From Gp7-AA6 sp036001245 (GTDB lineage Bacteria > Acidobacteriota > Thermoanaerobaculia > UBA5066 > Gp7-AA6): a stretch of 64,000 nt of DNA. Under the pieces are notes generated by a model. The model made no database searches. It saw nothing but the letters and a program-made list of their open reading frames with translations, and had not been told where the DNA came from. The stretch lies in NCBI GenBank assembly GCA_036001245.1, contig DASYUL010000092.1, positions 10,899 through 74,898 of the forward strand, written 5' to 3'. Made by a program: the position numbers and the translations under genes. Position 1 is the first letter of the stretch; every line of letters begins with the position of its first letter. Positions 30,605 through 37,492 of this stretch are shown here, one piece after another.

Positions 30605-31966
30605 CTACTGCTGATCTCTCGAGATCTTGTGGTGGTCGATCTTCTTGTAGAGGTTCGAGCGCGGCGTCTGGATCACTTCCGCGGTGCGGCTGATGTTCCA
30701 GCCGTTCTCCCGAAGCTTTGCCATCAGGAACTGCCGCTCCGCGAACTCCTTGAACTCGGAGAGCGTCGTCATCGTGAGCCCGCGCTCGGAGATCTCCGAC
30801 GGCGACACCCGGGCTTCCGGGGGCAGGTCCTTCGCCTCGATCGGGTCGGCGTCGGTCATAATGAGCACGCGTTCGACCAGGTTCTTCAGCTCCCGCACGT
30901 TTCCCGGCCAGGAGCGCGCCTTCAAGAGCGCGAGGGCCGAGGGCGCGAACCGGCGGGGCCGGCGATGGTCGCGCTCGACGAACCGACGCGTGAAGTGCTC
31001 GACGAGATCCGGGATGTCTTCGGCGCGCTCGCGGAGCGGCGGTGTCCGGATCGGAACGACGTTCAGACGGAAGAAGAGGTCCTCCCGGAAGCGTCCCTCG
31101 CGGATCGCTTCGGACAGGTCGCGGTTGGTCGCGGCGATCACCCGAACGTTCACCTGGCGGACGCGCGGGGCGCCGACCGGCTCGACCTCTCCCGCCTCCA
31201 GGACCCGGAGCACCTTCGCCTGGGTCCGCGCCGACATGTCGCCGACTTCGTCCAAGAAGATCGTTCCGCCGTCCGCCTCGACGAACTTCCCGGTCTGGCG
31301 GCGGACCGCGCCGGTGAAGGAACCCTTCTCGTGACCGAAGAGCTCGGACTCGATCAACTCCTCCGGGATCGCGGCGCAGTTGACCTGGATGAACGGTCCG
31401 CCCGCGACCCGCGAGGCGGTATGGATCTCCCGTCCGACGAGCTCCTTGCCGGTTCCGCTCTCCCCCATGATGAGGACCGTCGCGCCGGTCGGCGCCGCGC
31501 GGACGATCTCCTGCCGGAGCCGCTGCATCGGCGGGCTCTTGCCGACGAGCACCGACTCCTCTTCGAGGGCGACGCGCAGCCGCTCGTTCTCCGCGCGCAG
31601 TTGGTTGCGCGCGAGCGCGTTCTTCAAGGAAACGAGAATTCGCTCCCGCTGCGGCGGCTTCTCGAGAAAGTCGACCGCCCCCCGGCGCGTCGACTCGATC
31701 GCCGTCGCGATGTCCCCGTGTCCCGAGATCATCAGCACGGGAGGGGCCCCCTCGCGGGCCACGACCTTGTCCAGGACCTCGAGCCCGTCCATACCGGGCA
31801 TCTTGATGTCGAGGAGGACCGCGTCGATCGGCGTCGCTTCGAGGTCGGCGAGCGCGGTCTTTCCGTCGGGGGAGGTCGCGACCTCGTAACCCTCGTACTC
31901 GAGGATCATCCGCAGCGTGTCGCGGATCCCGGCATCGTCGTCTACGACGAGGATCTTCTGAGCCAT
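30605..31966 (-). CDS. Sigma-54-dependent response regulator (NtrC/NtrX family)
   Basis: 453 aa: receiver domain (ILVVDDDAG, phospho-acceptor in VLLDIKMPGMDG), AAA+ domain (Walker A GESGTGKELV; Walker B GGTIFLDEVGDM; R-finger region), and C-terminal Fis-type HTH (NGWNISRTAEVIQTPRSNLYKKI). The sigma-54 contact loop reads GSFTGA rather than GAFTGA, a tolerated variant in some family members. No sensor kinase is adjacent, so its signal is unknown. It would activate sigma-54 promoters. Confidence 0.94.
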   Translation of the reverse strand: MAQKILVVDDDAGIRDTLRMILEYEGYEVATSPDGKTALADLEATPIDAVLLDIKMPGMDGLEVLDKVVAREGAPPVLMISGHGDIATAIESTRRGAVDFLEKPPQRERILVSLKNALARNQLRAENERLRVALEEESVLVGKSPPMQRLRQEIVRAAPTGATVLIMGESGTGKELVGREIHTASRVAGGPFIQVNCAAIPEELIESELFGHEKGSFTGAVRRQTGKFVEADGGTIFLDEVGDMSARTQAKVLRVLEAGEVEPVGAPRVRQVNVRVIAATNRDLSEAIREGRFREDLFFRLNVVPIRTPPLRERAEDIPDLVEHFTRRFVERDHRRPRRFAPSALALLKARSWPGNVRELKNLVERVLIMTDADPIEAKDLPPEARVSPSEISERGLTMTTLSEFKEFAERQFLMAKLRENGWNISRTAEVIQTPRSNLYKKIDHHKISRDQQ

Positions 31967-32039
31967 CTCGAGGATGTAAATGCCCTAAAGGGCGCTTCTG
32001 TTCCCAGGAGAGGTCAACTTCTGCCGAGTTCTAAAAGCT

Positions 32040-32077
32040 CCCAAAAAGAAACTCGCCCGCCAGGGTGGCGGGCGAGC
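32040..32077 (-). terminator. Rho-independent terminator downstream of the HtrA-type protease
   Basis: CTCGCCCGCC-ACCC-TGGCGGGCGAG stem followed by TTTCTTTTTGG on the minus strand, 27 bases after the protease stop codon. Confidence 0.85.
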
Positions 32078-32103
32078 GAAAGTGCCTCTCGAAGCGTGTT
32101 TGC

Positions 32104-33642
32104 TTACTGCTCGATCTTCACCAGGGCGAAGAACGAAACGGACGCGCCGGACCGCGCGGGGCGCAGGATGTAGAGCTTCAAGTAGTCCCCCTTGCGGGCG
32201 CCCGACACGATCTTTCCGAACTCGTCCGTCGCCGTGATCCGCCGACCGTTCACCTCGGTGATGACGTCGCCTTCCCGGATTCCCGCGTCGGCGGCCGGAG
32301 AGACCTCCTTCACGTGAACCACCAGGAGCCCGTTGACGTTGGTCCGGACTCCCTGCATCTGCCGCACCTGCGGCGTCAGCTCGGTCACCGAGACCCCGAT
32401 GCGCTCCCGCGAATCTTCGGACGACGTCTTCCCGGTGTCCTCCTGATCGCTCGAGCTCGCGATGTCGCGCTCGGCGAGAGTCGCCGTCAGGCTCATCTCG
32501 CGGCCGTCACGGACGACGGCGAGACGCACCTTGCTGCCCGGCGCCTTGCCCGAGACGTAGCCGATGAGGTCGCGGGTGTCCTTGACCGGCACGTCGTCGA
32601 CGCGGACGATCGTGTCGCCCGGCTTCACTCCGGCGCGATCCGCCGGCTTTCCGGGCTCGACCGACTGCACGAACGCGCCGTCCTGCGTCTTCAGCTTGAA
32701 GGCCGAGGCCTTGTCGCTGTCGATGTTCTCGATGTTGATCCCCAGGAATCCGCGGATGACCTTCCCCTTCTCGCGGAGCTGCGGGAGGACGTTCTTCAAC
32801 GTGTTGACCGGCACGGCGAAACCGATGTTCTGCGCCGGCCGGAACATGGCCGTGTTGATGCCGATGACCTCGCCGTTGACGTTGATCAGCGGGCCGCCCG
32901 AGTTTCCGAAGTTGATCGCGGCGTCCGTCTGGATGAAGTTCTCAAAGGAGCGGGTCGCCTGGTCCGCGGTCAGCCCGTAGCGGCCCTTGGCGGAAACGAC
33001 GCCGACCGTGACGGTCTTGTCGAAGTTCAGAGGGTCGCCGATCGCCATCACCCACTCACCGACCCGTAGCCGGTCGGAGTCGCCGAGCGGCAGGGGGTTC
33101 AGGTGCTGGCGGGTGTCGATCTTGAGAAGGGCGAGGTCGGTCGCGGGGTCGCGCCCGACGATCCGCGCGGTCAGCCGGTCGCGGTTGGAAAGCCGGACCT
33201 CGACTTTGTCGGCGTTCTCGACGACGTGGTAGTTCGTCACGACGTACCCGTCGTCCGAAATCACGAAACCGGTGCCGCCCTGTTGCTCCTTGTGCTCTTC
33301 GTCGTCGTTCGGGTTCTGGCGGCGCTGCTGGGGTCCGAAGAAGAACTCGAACGGATCGCCGTTGCCCTGCCCCTGCCCACCGCCGAACGGGCTGGTGAAC
33401 CGGCGCGACGATCCCTTGACGATCTCCGTCGAGGTGATCGAGACGACCGACGACATGGTTTCATCTGCGATGTCGGCGAAGGACGGGATCAGCATCGAGC
33501 CCGAACGGGCCCGAGCAGGCGCCTCGCGCTGCGCCTCAGACCGGGGAGTGACGTTGACCGAGCTCGCGACCACCATGCCGAAAATGACGGCCGCGGCGAT
33601 CAGGACCGAAAACGAAAGGGCTCTCTTGGTGGACTTCTCCAT
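32104..33642 (-). CDS. HtrA/DegP-type periplasmic serine protease
   Basis: 512 aa; N-terminal signal or anchor (LSFSVLIAAAVIFGMVVAS), trypsin-like domain with the catalytic triad His in NYHVVENAD, Asp in DPATDLALLKI and Ser in NFGNSGGPLINV, then two PDZ domains (RGFLGINIENI and ERIGVSVTELTPQV starts). A protein quality-control protease/chaperone. A Gly/Gln/Asp-rich loop (GGGQGQGNGDPF) precedes the triad, as in many Acidobacteriota DegP proteins. An intrinsic terminator follows. Confidence 0.94.
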   Translation of the reverse strand: MEKSTKRALSFSVLIAAAVIFGMVVASSVNVTPRSEAQREAPARARSGSMLIPSFADIADETMSSVVSITSTEIVKGSSRRFTSPFGGGQGQGNGDPFEFFFGPQQRRQNPNDDEEHKEQQGGTGFVISDDGYVVTNYHVVENADKVEVRLSNRDRLTARIVGRDPATDLALLKIDTRQHLNPLPLGDSDRLRVGEWVMAIGDPLNFDKTVTVGVVSAKGRYGLTADQATRSFENFIQTDAAINFGNSGGPLINVNGEVIGINTAMFRPAQNIGFAVPVNTLKNVLPQLREKGKVIRGFLGINIENIDSDKASAFKLKTQDGAFVQSVEPGKPADRAGVKPGDTIVRVDDVPVKDTRDLIGYVSGKAPGSKVRLAVVRDGREMSLTATLAERDIASSSDQEDTGKTSSEDSRERIGVSVTELTPQVRQMQGVRTNVNGLLVVHVKEVSPAADAGIREGDVITEVNGRRITATDEFGKIVSGARKGDYLKLYILRPARSGASVSFFALVKIEQ

Positions 33643-33698
33643 GGTTCTCTTCTGCTCCTATACCCGCTTCCTTGGAACGGGACTGTTGCGCTTCATTG

Positions 33699-33728
33699 TT
33701 TCAAGCTTCAAGGTTCAAGGTTCAAAGG
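33699..33728. repeat. TTCAAGG heptamer array
   Basis: TTTCAAGCTTCAAGGTTCAA, then GGTTCAAAGG, between the protease gene and the CoA-binding protein gene. A matching array in the inverse orientation (CCTTGAACCTTGAACC) is at 35311-35333, so the two arrays flank the CoA-binding and TonB-like genes. A third copy lies at 51552-51584. Confidence 0.85.
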
Positions 33729-33777
33729 CCGGCCCGACGTCGATCCCTTCGGGGCTCGAAGACTGCCGGCCAAGGAC

Positions 33778-34221
33778 TTAACGTTCGACTCGCGCCTCGA
33801 AATTCCGCGGAGAGAGCCCTCGGCTCGCGTGCTCGACCAGGATGCACCGATCCATCGCCACCGGGATGCCCGCGGCCTCCAGCCGCCGGGCGGATTCTCC
33901 GTCGACGACGCTCTGCTGCATGAAGAAGAATCCGACGCCTCGCGCGATCGCCGCATCCGCGACGGCCTCGACCGCGTCGGACCGCCGAAAGACGTCCACG
34001 ATGTCGATTTCGACCTCCCGAGGGATCTCCGTCAGGGACCGGTAGCACGTCTGCCCGAGGATCATTCGATGCCCCGGGTTCACCGGGACGACCCGATACC
34101 CCTGTTCGATCAAGTATCGCGCAATCGCGTGCGACGGCCGCTCGGGATTGGGCGAGCAGCCCACCACGGCGATCGTCCGCGCGTTCTCCAGGGCCGTCCG
34201 GATCTCCACCGGGTCGTTCAT
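33778..34221 (-). CDS. CoA-binding domain protein (YccU-like)
   Basis: 147-aa stand-alone CoA_binding_2 Rossmann domain: TIAVVGCSPNPERPSHAIARYL, YRVVPVNPGHRMILGQTCYRSL, IDIVDVFRRSDAVEAVADAA and GVGFFFMQQSVVD. Function of the family is not settled. ATG 34221 overlaps the stop of the TonB-like gene (ATGA), so the two are coupled. Confidence 0.9.
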   Translation of the reverse strand: MNDPVEIRTALENARTIAVVGCSPNPERPSHAIARYLIEQGYRVVPVNPGHRMILGQTCYRSLTEIPREVEIDIVDVFRRSDAVEAVADAAIARGVGFFFMQQSVVDGESARRLEAAGIPVAMDRCILVEHASRGLSPRNFEARVER

Positions 34222-35204
34222 TTCGTGCCCTCCGGCCGGCCCTCCCTCTCGGGACGGAGATTGTAGAAAAAGGTTACGGTCACGCCTTCGCGGGAGGACC
34301 CGAGGTCGGAGGGCAGCGGCCGGAACGGCGACGACCTCAGGATCGCCTGGAGCGCCGCGAAATCGAAAGGCGGAATCCCGGACCCGCGAATGATCTTCGC
34401 GTCGGCGACGTGCCCGTCGGCGAGGATGAAGAAGCGGATCGTGAGCTTCCCCTTCCACCCCAGCCGGGCGAGCTCCGGGATGTCCCAGTGGAGCTTGATC
34501 CGCCGCACCATCTCCTCGGCGTAGGGGCCCCAGTCGTACCAGGTCGTGTCGAAGGAGAGCGGACCCGAGTCGACGAAACCTCCCTCGGGATTGGGGAAGC
34601 CTCCTCCCCCCTGGCCGCCCTCGGCCGCCGACTCCCTCGCCGCCTGGCGGATTGCCTGTTCGAGGCTCGTGAGCTGACCTTCCGTCGCTCCGGACCGTGG
34701 CTCCCCGCCCGCCGCGACGGGGGATTTCGAACCCTCCCCGCTCGGACCGAAGATCCCGGAGGCCCGCCTTTGGGCATCCGTCGCCGCCGGCTCGCCGCGG
34801 CGCGGCTCCGGCAGGCCGCGCAGCTCCGCCTGCGAGGGAGCCTGCCGGCCGCGACGGCCGGGCTCGAGACCTTCGATCCCCTGTCGGGCTTCGAAAAAGG
34901 GAGCCGAAGACTTCGGGCGCGAGCGGTCTCCTCCGCCCGCGCGTCGATCCGCATCGGAGAAATCGGAGCGGCGAGGATTTTCGCGCGCGGGACCGGGCGC
35001 GGAGCGGAAGACGATCGGAATCCTGTCCTTCCCCGACGGCTTCGGGATCAGTGAGCCCAGAAGCCCGCGCTCCGGGTTCGACGGCGAGCCGTGAGGCGGA
35101 TTCAGGATGATGGCGATGAAGAAGAGAAGGTGGGCGATGATCGAAATCAGAACCGCTCTCTCGAGCGGAAACGGTTTCTGGCCCCTTTCGACGATTTCGA
35201 ACAC
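34218..35204 (-). CDS. Energy transducer TonB-like protein
   Basis: 328 aa: N-terminal membrane helix (AVLISIIAHLLFFIAIIL), a long Pro/Arg/Gly/Glu-rich periplasmic spacer, and a C-terminal TonB domain (VRRIKLHWDIPELARLGWKGKLTIRFFILADGHVADAKIIRGSG). It would pass proton-motive energy to outer-membrane receptors such as the one at 58465-61485. GTG 35204 is chosen as it begins just before the helix; a longer frame upstream is a GC-bias artefact. No exbB/exbD neighbours. Confidence 0.88.
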   Translation of the reverse strand: MFEIVERGQKPFPLERAVLISIIAHLLFFIAIILNPPHGSPSNPERGLLGSLIPKPSGKDRIPIVFRSAPGPARENPRRSDFSDADRRAGGGDRSRPKSSAPFFEARQGIEGLEPGRRGRQAPSQAELRGLPEPRRGEPAATDAQRRASGIFGPSGEGSKSPVAAGGEPRSGATEGQLTSLEQAIRQAARESAAEGGQGGGGFPNPEGGFVDSGPLSFDTTWYDWGPYAEEMVRRIKLHWDIPELARLGWKGKLTIRFFILADGHVADAKIIRGSGIPPFDFAALQAILRSSPFRPLPSDLGSSREGVTVTFFYNLRPEREGRPEGTK

Positions 35205-35310
35205 GCTGTGTCGCTTGTGGGCGAGTGGCCCGAATCCCGTAACACCCCGTTTTCCCTTCGGATTCTCCCTTTCCGCCCATCCATGCCGGCCCCGGGCCCC
35301 TCCCTTTGGC

Positions 35311-35333
35311 CCTTGAACCTTGAACCTTGAACC
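35311..35333. repeat. CCTTGAA heptamer array
   Basis: Three tandem units of CCTTGAA in the divergent gap between the TonB-like gene and rimP; complementary to the array at 33699-33728. Confidence 0.85.
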
Positions 35334-35368
35334 CGTTCCTGATAAACAGGGGCGGCTCTCGATGAAAC

Positions 35369-35396
35369 GGAGGCGGGCGCAGGCCCGCTTTTTTGT
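35369..35396 (+). terminator. Terminator-like hairpin upstream of rimP
   Basis: GGCGGGC-GCAG-GCCCGC followed by TTTTTTG on the plus strand. No plus-strand gene precedes it within 1.5 kb, so it would end a short RNA starting in the tonB-rimP gap or act as an attenuator in the leader of the rimP-nusA-infB operon. The rest of this 232-base gap holds only the heptamer array. Confidence 0.55.
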
Positions 35397-35436
35397 TCCC
35401 GAAGAAGGGGTCTTTTTGTCCGAGACGAGTTGATGA

Positions 35437-35952
35437 ATGAAGCCGCTCCGAGCCGAAACGACCGAGGAGATCGCCGCGATCGCCCGCGAGAAGGGGTGCC
35501 GTCTGCTCGCGATCGAGCGCTCCGGGGTGGGGCGCTCCTCCGTTCTCCGAATCGTCCTGGAGAGAGAGAACGGAAGCCCCGTCACGATCGAGCAGTGCGA
35601 GGCGGTGTCGCGGGAGGTGTCGCCCGTGCTCGACGCGGCCGACGAGATCTCCCACGCGTACGCGCTCGAGGTCTCTTCGGCCGGACTCGACCGGAAGCTC
35701 TACACCGTCGACGACGCACAGAGATTCGTCGGCCGGCGGGTGCGGGTCAAGACGGATTCACCCGTGGTCCCGGAATCGTCGGACCCTTCCCGCGACGCTC
35801 CCGGCAGCCGTAACCTGCGGGGAACGCTCGAGAGCGTGGAGGGCGACGTGCTTCGTGTCGTTGATGAGGAGAATCGCAAAACCTATAATGTCCGTTTCGG
35901 CGATATTCGGCTGGCGCGTTTGGAATTCGAGTGGCCGGAGCGCCACGGGTAG
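35437..35952 (+). CDS. rimP: Ribosome maturation factor RimP
   Basis: 30S assembly factor. 171 aa with AREKGCRLLAIERSGVGRSS, TIEQCEAVSREVSPVLDA, ALEVSSAGLDRKL (family hallmark, usually EVSSPGLDRPL), and the C-terminal SH3-like domain. First gene of the conserved rimP-nusA-infB-rbfA-truB operon. An insertion of about 15 residues (VVPESSDPSRDAPGS) lies in the C-terminal domain. Confidence 0.95.
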   Translation: MKPLRAETTEEIAAIAREKGCRLLAIERSGVGRSSVLRIVLERENGSPVTIEQCEAVSREVSPVLDAADEISHAYALEVSSAGLDRKLYTVDDAQRFVGRRVRVKTDSPVVPESSDPSRDAPGSRNLRGTLESVEGDVLRVVDEENRKTYNVRFGDIRLARLEFEWPERHG

Positions 35953-35980
35953 CGGAGCCATGAGGAGTAGATAGAGTCCG

Positions 35981-37492
35981 ATGAACATCGATCCGTCGGT
36001 GATCCGACAGGTCTCGCGGGAGAAAGACATCGACGCCGAGAAGATGTTCGGCGCGCTCGAGGAAGCCATGTCCTCGGCTGCGAGAAAGTTCTACCACGAC
36101 AAAGCGATGGTGACCCTGATCGACCGGCAGTCCGGCGAGATGACGGTCTACTCACCGCGCACCGTCGTCGCAGAGCTCGACACGGTCTCCGAGGAGCCGC
36201 CGCCGGAGATGCTGCTCGACGAGGCGGAGGCGCTGGTCAAGAAGCACGGAACCCGCGGCGAGGTGCGCGTGCTGCGACCCGGCGCGGAGGGCGAAGCGGC
36301 GGCGGAAGTCGACGAGGTCCGACTCGGCGACGAGATCCGCGTCTATCGCGAGACGATGGGGCTCGGCCGCATCGCGGCACAGACCGCCAAGCAGGTCCTG
36401 TATCAGAAGGTCCGCGAGGCGGAGCGCGACAACATTTACAACGAGTATTTCCCCAAGGTCGGTGAGCTCACGAGCGGCACCGTCAAGCGGTTCGAGCGGG
36501 GCGACATGATCGTCGACCTCGGCAAGACCGAGGCGATCATCCCGCGCGACCAGCAGTCGCGCGCGGAGCGCTACGGGCAGGGGGAGCGCATCCGCTCGAT
36601 CCTCTACGACGTTCACAAGAATCCAAAGGGACCGCAGCTCGTGCTCTCGCGGACCGATCCGAGGCTCCTGATCCGCCTCTTCGAGATGGAAGTGCCCGAG
36701 ATCTACGACGGAACGGTCGTCATCAAGGGCGCCGTTCGCCAGCCGGGCGAGCGCGCGAAGGTCGCCGTGCGCTCCCGCGAGCGGGACGTCGATCCGGTGG
36801 GAGCGTGCGTCGGGATGAGGGGAAGCCGCGTGCAGTCGATCATGCGCGAGCTTCACGGCGAGAAGATCGACGTGATCCTCTACTCCGACGACCTCATCAC
36901 GTTCGCGCAGAACGCCCTGGCACCGGCGAAGATCACGCGGGTCTCCCCCATCCATCACGACGACGGCGCGATGAGCCTCGACTGCGTCGTCGAGGACGAC
37001 CAGCTTTCGCTCGCGATCGGGAAGAAGGGGCAGAACGTGCGCCTCGCCTCGGCGCTGATCGGCCTGAAGATCGAGATCAAGGGCGAGTCCGAGGTGAAGG
37101 GCGAGGTCGCCGAGGCGCTGACCCGGATGCTGCAGGCGTCGCGCCTCAAGCAGACCGCGGTCGCCGAGATCCCCGGTGTGACCGAGAAGATGGCCGAGAG
37201 GCTCGCGGGGGCCGGCGTCGCCAGCCTGTCCGACCTGCTCGAGAAGAGCGCCGCCGAGCTCGCCGAGATCCCGGGAATCGGGGAGGCGACGGCCGAGAAG
37301 ATCCTCGACGCGGCGCACGCGGCGGAAGAGGAAATCCGGAATCCGCGGCCCGTCGAAGAGGAAGCCGAGGAGGAAGGCGAAGTCTCCGCGGAAGACGAGG
37401 GCGAAATCGAGGCGGAAGAAGTAACCGAGGTCGCCGGCGAGGAAGAGGGCGAATCGTCCCAGCCGGCAGAAGAGACGATCGTTCAGGAGTAG
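35981..37492 (+). CDS. nusA: Transcription termination/antitermination factor NusA
   Basis: 503 aa. N-terminal RNAP-binding domain (KMFGALEEAMSSAARKFYHD), S1 domain (GELTSGTVKRFERGDMIVDL), two KH domains (VGACVGMRGSRVQSIMRELHGEKIDV and SLAIGKKGQNVRLASAL), then a helix-hairpin-helix repeat region (EIPGVTEKMAERLAG, EIPGIGEATAEKILDAA) and a strongly acidic C-terminal tail of about 45 residues. The tail is longer than in E. coli. Its stop codon is immediately followed by the infB ATG. Confidence 0.97.
   Translation: MNIDPSVIRQVSREKDIDAEKMFGALEEAMSSAARKFYHDKAMVTLIDRQSGEMTVYSPRTVVAELDTVSEEPPPEMLLDEAEALVKKHGTRGEVRVLRPGAEGEAAAEVDEVRLGDEIRVYRETMGLGRIAAQTAKQVLYQKVREAERDNIYNEYFPKVGELTSGTVKRFERGDMIVDLGKTEAIIPRDQQSRAERYGQGERIRSILYDVHKNPKGPQLVLSRTDPRLLIRLFEMEVPEIYDGTVVIKGAVRQPGERAKVAVRSRERDVDPVGACVGMRGSRVQSIMRELHGEKIDVILYSDDLITFAQNALAPAKITRVSPIHHDDGAMSLDCVVEDDQLSLAIGKKGQNVRLASALIGLKIEIKGESEVKGEVAEALTRMLQASRLKQTAVAEIPGVTEKMAERLAGAGVASLSDLLEKSAAELAEIPGIGEATAEKILDAAHAAEEEIRNPRPVEEEAEEEGEVSAEDEGEIEAEEVTEVAGEEEGESSQPAEETIVQE

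Noticed and set aside
34218..35585. Long N-terminal extension of the TonB-like protein
   Set aside because: Residues before GTG 35204 are encoded by repeat and leader DNA and show no protein-like features; the membrane helix starts right after 35204.
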